Assembly: GCF_026000115.1 (NCBI RefSeq) | Contig: NZ_AP026867.1 | Location: forward strand, 1,147,501-1,211,500 | Reading direction: 5' to 3' | DNA length: 64,000 nucleotides | Source: Aureispira anguillae | Lineage (GTDB): Bacteria; Bacteroidota; Bacteroidia; Chitinophagales; Saprospiraceae | Part shown: in pieces, positions 35,032 through 44,064 of the stretch | Position numbering within the stretch: position 1 is the first letter of the stretch | Layout: each line of letters begins with the position of its first letter | The notes under the pieces: model-generated | Seen by the model: only the letters and a program-made list of their open reading frames with translations | Told to the model about the DNA's origin: nothing | The model's database searches: none | Translations under genes and position numbers: made by a program

Positions 35032-35598
35032 ATGAAACATTTGTTAGTTTTGTTATCGTTTTTTTTAATGATTAATGAGTATAGTATCGCACAACAACAA
35101 TTAATTGCTAATAGCAATACTCAGAAGGTAAAGGATGGGGAAAAGGATGTTAAAATTGTTATTGGTAAACCAGCTCCTAAAAAAATGAATCAATCTGAAG
35201 CTTTATCGGACGAAATTAGGCGACAAATTGAATTGGATCTAAAGGAACGGGTAGAAAATGGGAATGGTAGAAGTTCTACAGGGCAAACTATTATTAAACA
35301 TAATTTTGCGACCAAAGATATAGATCGGGTAGCATTTAGTGAGGAGAGAGCCAATAAAGCTAAGACCGAAAATGCTGAAAAAAAGGAGGCTGTTAAGCAG
35401 TCTGTCTTGAAGGGAAAGGCGACCGTAATTAGGGCAAAAGATCAAATAGCCTTAGCCAAAGATTGGCTCGCAGAAGATAAAAAAAACAATAAGATTTCAG
35501 AAGATGAATATCGTACTAGAAAAGCTAATATTGAGCGAATAGAGCAAAAAACAAAAGATCTAGAAAGGAAGCTTTTGAAGGGAAAAGAAAGCATGTAA
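35032..35598 (+). CDS. Exported charged helical protein, function unknown
   Basis: 188 aa with a signal peptide (MKHLLVLLSFFLMINEYSIAQ) and a mature part dominated by Lys and Glu. Residues about 105-185 are likely a long coiled coil (ERANKAKTENAEKKEAVKQ, EYRTRKANIERIEQKT). No domain is recognised. It is probably periplasmic. It stands alone and is followed by an 800-bp region rich in repeats. Confidence 0.65.
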   Translation: MKHLLVLLSFFLMINEYSIAQQQLIANSNTQKVKDGEKDVKIVIGKPAPKKMNQSEALSDEIRRQIELDLKERVENGNGRSSTGQTIIKHNFATKDIDRVAFSEERANKAKTENAEKKEAVKQSVLKGKATVIRAKDQIALAKDWLAEDKKNNKISEDEYRTRKANIERIEQKTKDLERKLLKGKESM

Positions 35599-35619
35599 AA
35601 TGATTTATAGGTTCAAGTA

Positions 35620-36260
35620 ATTAGCCATTCTGTTAGATTGACTACTAGTTTACTTTGTTTAGCTGCGCTGCTAGGTTAGCTAGCTCCCTGAGGTCGGTTC
35701 GTTATCACTCGTGAGCCAGCAAGCTGGGTTCATGAGGTCGCTACGCTTAGTTCGTACCTTGTGAGCCAGAAAACGGGATTCTGTAGGTTTGCGCTTACCC
35801 AAGAACTCCAATAAGGAATTTTGTTACGCTCTCTATTCCGCCAATAATCACCCAAATGCTCCCTCACTTTGTTCTCAACAAAGAGCAGACCTAGTAGTTG
35901 TGTCTCGAAGCGAATGTTTTTATAAGTAAAGCCTATCGTATATTGAATATAGGCAAAAGTTACCTTGTTTTATTTTGAAAACTAAGAATATTAGGTTTAC
36001 GATCAAGAAGATTTTTTTTAATTAAAAAAATTAGTATAATTGCTTAAAATCAGAATGTTATAGACTAAGAATAAGCATTGATCGGATTTTTAAAAAACAA
36101 TTAATTAACAATCATTAGTTTTGCTTCGTTAAGTAGATAAACAAAATTAGTATCCTAAATTAACGTGCATTTTTTAGCCTACAGGGCAAAAACCGAAGCT
36201 TTAGCGGGCTAACTAAGCCTGTGACCTCACGCAGCGAAGCAAGCAAAGCGAGGATTTTTA
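35620..36260. repeat. Repeat-rich intergenic region
   Basis: Within the 804-bp gap (35599-36402) I see no gene but several repeat modules. Bases 35682-35704 are identical to 62940-62962 (core CTCCCTGAGGTCGGTTCG). Near 35715-35745 there is GAGCCAGCAAGCTGGGTTC, which echoes 28420-28436. At 36177-36213 TTAGCC and GGCTAA pair around a GAAGC-rich loop, and CAGCGAAGC recurs at 36233. The modules are the same kind as those inside the other dispersed elements. Confidence 0.6.
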
Positions 36261-36402
36261 ACCCAGCTAGAGTGTAAAAAGATGCTTACTGTATTCATAA
36301 TTATTTTTGTCCATCTAAGTACTTACTTAAAGCAGAACATATTCCCCCTAGTTGTTATCGTTAAGTGTTGGGGGAATCCCTAATAGTTAAAACTCAAAAA
36401 AG

Positions 36403-39400
36403 ATGAAAACGTTTTTATTATTGAACCTTTTATGGTTAATCCCCTTGGTGGGGTATTCCCAATGTAATGGAAACCAAAATTTAGATTTGTATTGGATTGG
36501 TGGCAATGGAGATTTTAATGACATTAGCCAATGGGAGGTAGGCAGTCTGGGGAGCGGTGTCCATCCTTGCCAACTACCTCGTTCTACCGATAATGTATTT
36601 TTTATGGCAGCAGCATTTAATGGTAGTGGGCCAATTACCATTACTATTAATAACAATTCAAGCTGCAAAAATATGTATTGGGACAATGCAATACTTGCAG
36701 CAGATATGCCAACGATAAGCAGTGTGGCTTCTGTTGGGCTCAATTTGGATATTTATGGTGCTTTAGAACTCGCCACTAATATGGACTTTAAATTTGCAGG
36801 ACAATTGCGCTTGCGTTCTCAATTTAATGGAATCGTTCCCATAAGAACAAATGGTCAGAAACTAAGATTGTGGAATGTACAATTTGATGGTTCTAGCACA
36901 ACGATATTTGAGTTGCAAGATGATTTTTATGTGGATGATATTTTAGAAAAAAATCATTCTGGAACTAGGCAAGGCTTGGTGCTTTTGAATGGTGGAACAT
37001 GGGACACGAACGAAAAAACGGTGCGTTTTGATTATTTTAACTCGATTAATACCAATATCGGAAGAGGCTTAGATATATCTAATTCTGTTATTAATATTCA
37101 TGGTAGTTACCCTTATGCTTACCATTGGCGACTCAATTTTAATAGTGGGAGTGGCAATTACACTATTTTTGATGCTACGGGCTCAAAAATTCATTTCCAA
37201 ACGTACACAGGAATCAGCTGGTCTAAATTATTTTCGGGAGGAATGGGGCTTATTTATGATACCTTGGTTTCGGAAGCGCCCATTCATTTTAGGGCAGGGA
37301 AACAGACTTTTGATTATATATTACTAAAAGATAAGGCTTCTTATTCACATGATATAACGCTTGATGTACAAGATTTGTATGTAAATTCAGGAACACAACA
37401 TACCTTCTTTTACCAGAAAGATACCTTAATTGTTGGTGATATTCATGTACTGCCAGGATGTGACCAATTTGTCACCTTTAATGCTAGGCTTGAGACATGG
37501 AGCACTATGGTCGGGGTTGTCAGAAAAAAAACACCAGGAACCTTAACAACAGATCGTTTTATACTTTCTGATATGCAGTGTGATACAACAGGAGGTCGTT
37601 CTTATATTTCCAATAATAGTCTTAGCGTTGGGGCAACCGACCCTTGGTGGACTATCAATCCCCCCACAGCGGGAAAAGATTTTTATTTTCGTGATCGGAG
37701 TGGTGGGCAGGAATGGAAGGACCCCAATAACTGGGATATATGGAATGGAGTAGCCTTTGTTCCCAATTCAGGAGGTTGCTTGCCTTCTCCTATTGACGAT
37801 GTTTATTTTGATCACCTTTCATTTCCTAATAGTTCCAAACTGTTGTTGGTAGATACCTTGGCGACTTGTCATGACATGCATTGGTTATCAACGGTAGCGA
37901 CAGGAGCAAGTATGCGTTTAAATTACATTCTAAATTCCTATGGTTCTATCTATCTCGATGCCAATATGACCCAAATAAATGGCACGTTTTGGATTTGTCA
38001 TGGAGCAGACCCCGATACGATCTCAACGCAAGGAGTGAAAATTTGGCTAGATATGCGGCTGTCAAAGTATAGCAATTATTATATAGTAGGGGATCATGAC
38101 GCTAATACAATAGATTTTGATGGGCGTTTCCTTTATGGTTTGCAAAAGTCAACCCTACAAACCAATGCTATTCAAATGAAATTGGTCTTTTTGTATGTGT
38201 ACAATCGAATTATGGACAGTACACAAGTTCATTTTGGATATACGAATGGGCGATTTTATGATTATGGATACGATACCTTATCCTATACAGGAAATACAAC
38301 ATTTCACTTAGATGCTACTAGTCCTAGTGGGGATGTTTCGATATATCCAGGAACCACTCCTAATATTATAGGCAATTGTTATGCTTATTTTAGAAATGGT
38401 AGGCATGAAGTACAAGGGGATTTAACCTTGAATGAAAAAGCAGCTTGGTATCCTACCATTCATCCTAGTTATTATGTGGAATTTGAGATAGCGGGAAGCA
38501 TGGCTTTGTATCAGGGAAATCTGACTTTGACCGCAGGAAAAAGTTATATTTTTTCTCCCAATCCTATTTCTTATTTGACCGTAGCTGGACATTTGAATGC
38601 GGTTGGCGATTGCCAGAACTTTATACAATTTCGAACACAGAATGGCAACCCTGTTCCTATTACAGTGAATGATGTTGCTTCTTCATCTATAGCGTATACT
38701 TATTTACAGGGCTGGGATAATTCAGGGAATACCCAGTTGACGACCATTAACTCAATAGATGGTGGCAACAATACGAATTTTAATTTTGGAGTTTCAGGCT
38801 CTGGGGTGACATATTATTGGCGAGCCGATAAAAACAATCCAACGGACTTTGTGGGAAACTGGGATGATGCTGGGCATTGGACAACCAATCCTGCGAGTTT
38901 GGTTGGGGATAGTTCTTGTATTCCTACTTTATTGGATTCCGTTATTTTTGACCAACTTTCTTTTTCTCCTACAAGCAATGGCTGTATTATAGGAGGCTAT
39001 GCCTTTTGTAAGACCCTAATTTGTAAAGAAGATATTGCGCTTCAAAGTGCAGGTGTTGCATCTAGTGCAGGTTTTTTGTACATAGCGGAGAGCTTTCATT
39101 TGGATCATAATATGACCAATTATAGTTATTTCGGAGGAATTTATTTTGTTGGTTCGGGGGATATTAATACCAATGGAACCACTTTATACAGCCATCGAGT
39201 CTATTTTGATAATAGGAATGGAACTTGGAATTTGCAGAACGATTTAAATTTAGATAATTCTACCAACCCTGCCTATGGAGCACTTTATTATTATGGAGGT
39301 ATCCTGAATACCAATGATTATAATATAAGAGCTAGTATTTGGACAACAGCTTATTCTAGGGCTCCAATGACTTGGAACCTAGGGCAGTCAACCATTGATA

Positions 39401-41430
39401 TTTATGGTAGAACGGATTGGTCTAGTTATGTTTTTGGAGGGGCTTATATGGATAGCTTGCAAATTGATGCGGATTCTTGTATTATCAATTTAGACAATTC
39501 GGTTACGGCTAATCGAAATTATAAGATGGCTTCTTCTGCCCAAATCTATCCAATTCATTACAATAAGGTTAATTTCTTAGATACAGACAATAGAAATAAC
39601 TTGTATGGTCTAAATGCAACGTATCGATTTATAAAATTTGATGGAGACATGCTGATTCAGCACAACTTTTCATGCGATAGTGTTTGGTTTTCGGGAGGTC
39701 ATTTTTATTATTTAAACCAAAATGTAATCTTAAACCTAAATGCTCCTCACGGTAAAATTCTGACCAATGCAGGACCAGGAGCTTTTGTTAACTTGGAGAC
39801 CTATCAGACGGGACAAACTTCCTATATACACAAGGCTTATGGCGATGCTTTTTGTTTGGATTATATCAAAATTAAGGATAATCAAGCGACTAAAGATCCG
39901 CTTGCTGCTGTTCCTGCTGCCTATCAAGTTATTCATTCTTTGTTAAAATTTGAAACAGGGGTCAATAGTGATAATGTAAATGGGACAGCAACGGGAATCT
40001 GGGATTTTTCATTGCCAGTTTTAGTTAACCCCACCGTAACTGGTGATACCTTGGTCGATTTTTGTACGTTTTCTAATACACAGTTGGTGCCGATTGCGCT
40101 AGTTGGGAATTCTCCTTATAATATTTCTTACACTTGGACAGACAATTTGGGAAATTCAGGCATACAAGCAGACACCTTAGTGGCAGATGACGATGGAGAT
40201 GATAATACTCCATTCATTTATTATGCCACATTTTCTAATACCAATGCCGCAACAGTAATCTATAATTTGGAATTAACGACCTTTAGATGCGGCGAAAAAA
40301 CACCTCCAATAACAACTACCATTGTTGCCAATTCGCCTGTTCCTAATATTTTGGTTGCAGTAGACCGAAATGATACCTGTACTTCTTTTAATGATCCAAG
40401 GTGGTTAACCTTTGTGGAGGACATAGATGATCGCCCCATTTTATCGATTCAAGATCAAATTAATACAACAGAAACGGATTCTTTAGGACTGTTGGCAATA
40501 GGGGTGGATTTTGATGCTACAGTTCAATATTGGGGAACAACACCTTATTTGCAGCGCCACTGGAGGATAGAACCAGAGCATAATCATGCAGCCAATGTTC
40601 GGGTTTATTTTACACAAGAGGAATTGGATAGTTTAAAAGCGCATACTTATCATGGTCAGTATGGGTTGCCTTTTAGTGCAAGTACCGATATTCAAGTTCG
40701 AAAATTTGACAGCGGTATTATTGGTGTTGGTCCTTCTTCTGTATTACCTCACACCGTTTTATCGTGGAATTCAAGCAATAATCAGCCCTTTTCAACCACG
40801 ACAGATGTTATCGGAATAGAGTTTAATACGCCTTCTTTTTCGGCGTTTATTATAGAACCTACCAATCTAGCTTTATTAGCTACAGAGTTGGTTTCGTTTG
40901 AAGCAACTGTTACCAATAAACAAGCGGTAAGATTAAACTGGAGAACTGAAGATGAAAAGGATTTGATCTATTGTGTTGTAGAGCGTTCTAGGGATGGTTT
41001 TTCTTTTGAAACAATCGGAAAAGTCCAAGCATTAAATAGTCAAAGGGACAATAATTCTTATACCTTCTTAGATACGAAAGCCTACCCAGCGATCTCTTAT
41101 TACCGTCTGCGTTTGGTGGACAAGGATGGTAGCGTCAAGTATTCCCCTATACGAGCTGTAGAACTAGATGGTGTTTCTTTGATGCGTGTTTTCCCTGTGC
41201 CTGCGAGTGATCAGTTGACAATATCGTTAAATAGTTCGAGTGCTGCATCAATTCAAATTGAATTAGTGGATCAGTTGGGACGAGTGCTTCAAAGGGGGAG
41301 TCATTCAATAAGCGTAGGGCAAAATACCCTGAAGTTGGATACTCAGGCATTGAGTGCTGGAATTTATTTGTTGCGTTTGACCAATCGTCAAGGGCAGGTA
41401 CAGCAACGAAAATTTATGGTAGATCAATAA
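36403..41430 (+). CDS. Giant secreted repeat protein with T9SS sorting domain
   Basis: 1675 aa with a signal peptide (ending PLVGYSQ). Three similar modules of about 380 residues each begin with an aromatic WxxGNGxFxxxxxW-like motif: YWIGGNGDFNDISQWEV (about 29), YFRDRSGGQEWKDPNNW (about 426) and YYWRADKNNPTDFVGNW (about 803). Each is followed by a conserved Cys and long beta-rich stretches, suggesting beta-helix or beta-sandwich repeats of an adhesin. Next come an Ig-like part (about 1200-1300), a fibronectin-like part (about 1490-1590; LNWRTEDEKD) and a T9SS sorting domain (MRVFPVPASDQLTISL to the end). Probably a surface adhesin or matrix protein; the ligand is unknown. Confidence 0.87.
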   Translation: MKTFLLLNLLWLIPLVGYSQCNGNQNLDLYWIGGNGDFNDISQWEVGSLGSGVHPCQLPRSTDNVFFMAAAFNGSGPITITINNNSSCKNMYWDNAILAADMPTISSVASVGLNLDIYGALELATNMDFKFAGQLRLRSQFNGIVPIRTNGQKLRLWNVQFDGSSTTIFELQDDFYVDDILEKNHSGTRQGLVLLNGGTWDTNEKTVRFDYFNSINTNIGRGLDISNSVINIHGSYPYAYHWRLNFNSGSGNYTIFDATGSKIHFQTYTGISWSKLFSGGMGLIYDTLVSEAPIHFRAGKQTFDYILLKDKASYSHDITLDVQDLYVNSGTQHTFFYQKDTLIVGDIHVLPGCDQFVTFNARLETWSTMVGVVRKKTPGTLTTDRFILSDMQCDTTGGRSYISNNSLSVGATDPWWTINPPTAGKDFYFRDRSGGQEWKDPNNWDIWNGVAFVPNSGGCLPSPIDDVYFDHLSFPNSSKLLLVDTLATCHDMHWLSTVATGASMRLNYILNSYGSIYLDANMTQINGTFWICHGADPDTISTQGVKIWLDMRLSKYSNYYIVGDHDANTIDFDGRFLYGLQKSTLQTNAIQMKLVFLYVYNRIMDSTQVHFGYTNGRFYDYGYDTLSYTGNTTFHLDATSPSGDVSIYPGTTPNIIGNCYAYFRNGRHEVQGDLTLNEKAAWYPTIHPSYYVEFEIAGSMALYQGNLTLTAGKSYIFSPNPISYLTVAGHLNAVGDCQNFIQFRTQNGNPVPITVNDVASSSIAYTYLQGWDNSGNTQLTTINSIDGGNNTNFNFGVSGSGVTYYWRADKNNPTDFVGNWDDAGHWTTNPASLVGDSSCIPTLLDSVIFDQLSFSPTSNGCIIGGYAFCKTLICKEDIALQSAGVASSAGFLYIAESFHLDHNMTNYSYFGGIYFVGSGDINTNGTTLYSHRVYFDNRNGTWNLQNDLNLDNSTNPAYGALYYYGGILNTNDYNIRASIWTTAYSRAPMTWNLGQSTIDIYGRTDWSSYVFGGAYMDSLQIDADSCIINLDNSVTANRNYKMASSAQIYPIHYNKVNFLDTDNRNNLYGLNATYRFIKFDGDMLIQHNFSCDSVWFSGGHFYYLNQNVILNLNAPHGKILTNAGPGAFVNLETYQTGQTSYIHKAYGDAFCLDYIKIKDNQATKDPLAAVPAAYQVIHSLLKFETGVNSDNVNGTATGIWDFSLPVLVNPTVTGDTLVDFCTFSNTQLVPIALVGNSPYNISYTWTDNLGNSGIQADTLVADDDGDDNTPFIYYATFSNTNAATVIYNLELTTFRCGEKTPPITTTIVANSPVPNILVAVDRNDTCTSFNDPRWLTFVEDIDDRPILSIQDQINTTETDSLGLLAIGVDFDATVQYWGTTPYLQRHWRIEPEHNHAANVRVYFTQEELDSLKAHTYHGQYGLPFSASTDIQVRKFDSGIIGVGPSSVLPHTVLSWNSSNNQPFSTTTDVIGIEFNTPSFSAFIIEPTNLALLATELVSFEATVTNKQAVRLNWRTEDEKDLIYCVVERSRDGFSFETIGKVQALNSQRDNNSYTFLDTKAYPAISYYRLRLVDKDGSVKYSPIRAVELDGVSLMRVFPVPASDQLTISLNSSSAASIQIELVDQLGRVLQRGSHSISVGQNTLKLDTQALSAGIYLLRLTNRQGQVQQRKFMVDQ

Positions 41431-41438
41431 TACTTGGT

Positions 41439-41482
41439 GGGTTAGCCCTAGCCAATGGAGGTGATGGCTAACCCCGCTTTTT
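41439..41482 (+). terminator. Terminator of the giant T9SS protein gene
   Basis: Nine-base stem GGGTTAGCC (41439-41447) and GGCTAACCC (41466-41474), then CGCTTTTT. The rest of the 342-bp gap to 41772 is AT-rich and shows no gene or clear promoter. Confidence 0.75.
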
Positions 41483-41772
41483 AATTGAGTATGTCAATGG
41501 ATTTGCTGATGGTCAATCAATCAATATCTTTTATGCTTTATTTAGTTCTTGTCAGTACCGCTTAAAAATCAGTAACTTTAGTGTTTGGTTTGCGTAAAAA
41601 AGGAGAGGGGATAGTGTGCATATGGCTAAGCTTCTTTTGAAAATTTATTTAAAAGACCTATTTTTAGCTAAAATAGAAGTGAAGTGTACTATAATATGGT
41701 GTTCTTCGTTAAAGATAGAGGAAAACACTTCAGGATAAAATACCTTTCAAAGACATTGTATAAAATTTTATT

Positions 41773-42888
41773 ATGAGAAGACTATTGTTGATTATTGCCG
41801 TTGCTTGCACTCCATTATTAACAAAGGCACAGTTTAATTGGGGCCATAATTATTTTGAAGTAGGTCTTGGTGGTGGTGTTATGAACTATTCTGGTGAGCT
41901 AACCAATTCAATTTTCGATTTTAAACACGTACATTTTGGCGGGGCATTATTTGGTCGATATAATATAGGCAAGTTTTTGAGTCTTCGTCTTCAGTTGGCA
42001 TTGGGATCTGTTTCTGGAAGTGATGCAGATGCACCAGATTTTAGAAACCAAGTGCGAAACCTAGATTTTAAATCTCATCTTTTTGAGGGGTCTTTTATTG
42101 TAGAGGCGAATCTAATGGGATTTCAGCCAAGAGGACACGAAAAGATGTTCTCACCTTATGTATTTGTAGGTTTGGGCATTTTTAATTTTAACCCTTATAC
42201 CACCCATTTTGATCCCAATTTAGATGGGCAATTGGTTTATTTGCAAACGATGAATACAGAGGGGCAGGGTAGTGCTACCTTTTCTAATAGAGCTCCTTAT
42301 TCGACCACGCAAGTTTCTATTCCAATGGGAATTGGGGTTAAATATGCGATTAATAGCAACATTAGTATTGGTCTTGAAGTGGGTTTCCGTCCTACTTTTA
42401 CGGATTATTTAGACGATGTTGGTCAAACTTATCCTGTTAATGCATTGACTGGTGAACCCTTCTATGATCAAACGCCTTATTTGGCAGGACAATACGGAGA
42501 TAAATCGGCACAAGAGTTATTTTCAGATAAGAGTTATTCTTTCATTTTGACAGACTTACAAAGTAGAGCAGCAGGAAGCGGAGCAAGCATCAACGCAGAA
42601 CTGGCAACACACATACAGAATATGTCTTTGAGCGAATTTCTAAATTATATCACGCCCTATCTTGCTGATCCTAGTTTGGCGGCAGCAGGCTCTAAGGAAG
42701 AGGCTGCTATTGCAGAGTACAATGGTTATATTAATGCAAGAGGTGGAAATTTAGTGCGAGGAGATAAACTCAACGATTGGTATGTTTTTACAATGGTTAC
42801 CGTATCTTATAACTTTATAGAGAATGGCTTAGTTGGGTTTAGAAAACGTCGTAAAAGAAGAGCAGGGTGTAAGAGTTCTCAATTTTAA
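41773..42888 (+). CDS. DUF6089-like outer-membrane beta-barrel protein (1)
   Basis: 371 aa with a signal peptide (ending LLTKAQ). The mature start, YFEVGLGGGVMNYSGEL, and the GGALFGRYNIGKFLSLRLQLA strand pair match the DUF6089 outer-membrane barrels of Bacteroidota, which contain small OmpA-like barrels of unknown function. An insertion at about residues 235-310 (SYSFILTDLQSRAAGSG onward) is helical and lacking in the next gene. The C-terminus is basic (RKRRKRRAGCK). A paralogue follows 190 bases later behind a terminator. Confidence 0.8.
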   Translation: MRRLLLIIAVACTPLLTKAQFNWGHNYFEVGLGGGVMNYSGELTNSIFDFKHVHFGGALFGRYNIGKFLSLRLQLALGSVSGSDADAPDFRNQVRNLDFKSHLFEGSFIVEANLMGFQPRGHEKMFSPYVFVGLGIFNFNPYTTHFDPNLDGQLVYLQTMNTEGQGSATFSNRAPYSTTQVSIPMGIGVKYAINSNISIGLEVGFRPTFTDYLDDVGQTYPVNALTGEPFYDQTPYLAGQYGDKSAQELFSDKSYSFILTDLQSRAAGSGASINAELATHIQNMSLSEFLNYITPYLADPSLAAAGSKEEAAIAEYNGYINARGGNLVRGDKLNDWYVFTMVTVSYNFIENGLVGFRKRRKRRAGCKSSQF

Positions 42889-42922
42889 AAAAACGTTTAT
42901 TAACTCGCTCAATCAAGTGTAT

Positions 42923-42977
42923 AAAATGTGCCAATTTTTTCAAGTCTTGTGAAATTTGAAATAAATTGGCACATTTT
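42923..42977 (+). terminator. Terminator between the two barrel genes
   Basis: Perfect 15-base stem AAAATGTGCCAATTT (42923-42937) and AAATTGGCACATTTT (42963-42977) with a 25-base loop and a trailing T run. Confidence 0.82.
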
Positions 42978-43079
42978 TATTTGCCTGACAAAGGAGAACA
43001 TTTAGGATCTTTGAACAAATTATGTGGGTTGTTAAGGTTTCCAACGTTTAATTTATATTCCATAATAGTAAACTATATA

Positions 43080-43931
43080 ATGGCTAAAATAGTCCCTTTT
43101 ATTATAATTCTAATTGTGTCTTTGTCTTTTACTGTAAACGCACAATTTTTAGAAATTGGAGGTTATGGAGGAGGGCTTAGTTTTAATGGAGATGTTAATG
43201 AGGGGGGAATGCTTGCCAATTCTAGTGCTGGTTTTGGTGCTTTTATACGTTATAATCCCCATCCTCGATTTGGTCTTTCTTTAGGTTTTATCAAAGGAAG
43301 TCTTGAAGCTAAAGACAGAACTTCTCAATTGCCTCATATTCGAGAACGAAACCTAAGTTTTAGATCTGATTTGACGGAGTTTTCGCTTATCTCTGAGCTT
43401 AATATTTTATCTTTTTATCCTCAAAAAGACGTCTATGCATTTGCCCCTTACTTGGGGGCAGGGATTGCCGTTATACTATTTAATCCAACCGCAAAATACA
43501 ATGGAGAATGGGTTGAATTGCAGAAAGTGGGCACAGAAGGGCAAGGTTTGGAGGGCTATCCTAAAAAATATAACTTAGTTCAAGTTGCCATTCCAATCTT
43601 ATTTGGGCTCAAATACTCTATAGGAGGACGACTCAATATAGCGGTTGAGGTAGGATATCGGTTTACCTTTACCGATTATTTAGATGACGTTAGTACGGTG
43701 TTTGTTTCTCCTAAAGAATTGATTAATAGTAGCGAATTGGCGGTGGCTTTATCCAATAGAACAGAAGAATATACAGGCGCACCTGCTAATCATTTGATTG
43801 GTACTCGTAGAGGCAATGCCAATAACAATGATGGCTATTTGACAATGGGAGTGCGCATATCGTTTAGTCTCTACGCTAAAAAGGCTTATCCTCAGAAGAA
43901 AATCGAGTACAAAATTAACAAATGGTTTTAG
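43080..43931 (+). CDS. DUF6089-like outer-membrane beta-barrel protein (2)
   Basis: 283 aa from the ATG at 43080. The frame extends 38 codons upstream to 42966, but that part overlaps the preceding terminator and has no signal peptide, whereas the start at 43080 gives one (MAKIVPFIIILIVSLSFTVNAQ). The mature protein parallels the previous gene: EIGGYGGGLSFNGDVNEGG, the strand GAFIRYNPHPRFGLSLGF, and the shared GYRFTFTDYLDDV corresponding to GFRPTFTDYLDDV there. It lacks the helical insertion of its paralogue. Function unknown. Confidence 0.82.
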   Translation: MAKIVPFIIILIVSLSFTVNAQFLEIGGYGGGLSFNGDVNEGGMLANSSAGFGAFIRYNPHPRFGLSLGFIKGSLEAKDRTSQLPHIRERNLSFRSDLTEFSLISELNILSFYPQKDVYAFAPYLGAGIAVILFNPTAKYNGEWVELQKVGTEGQGLEGYPKKYNLVQVAIPILFGLKYSIGGRLNIAVEVGYRFTFTDYLDDVSTVFVSPKELINSSELAVALSNRTEEYTGAPANHLIGTRRGNANNNDGYLTMGVRISFSLYAKKAYPQKKIEYKINKWF

Positions 43932-44064
43932 CATACAACAGGAGATTAATAGCTTGAAACTATTCCCTATATATAAAATATTTTCTTACCAATATTGATT
44001 ACTTATTTGTATTTTTAAGGATAGAACATATATACATACCACTGCTAATCTATCCTTACTTAAT

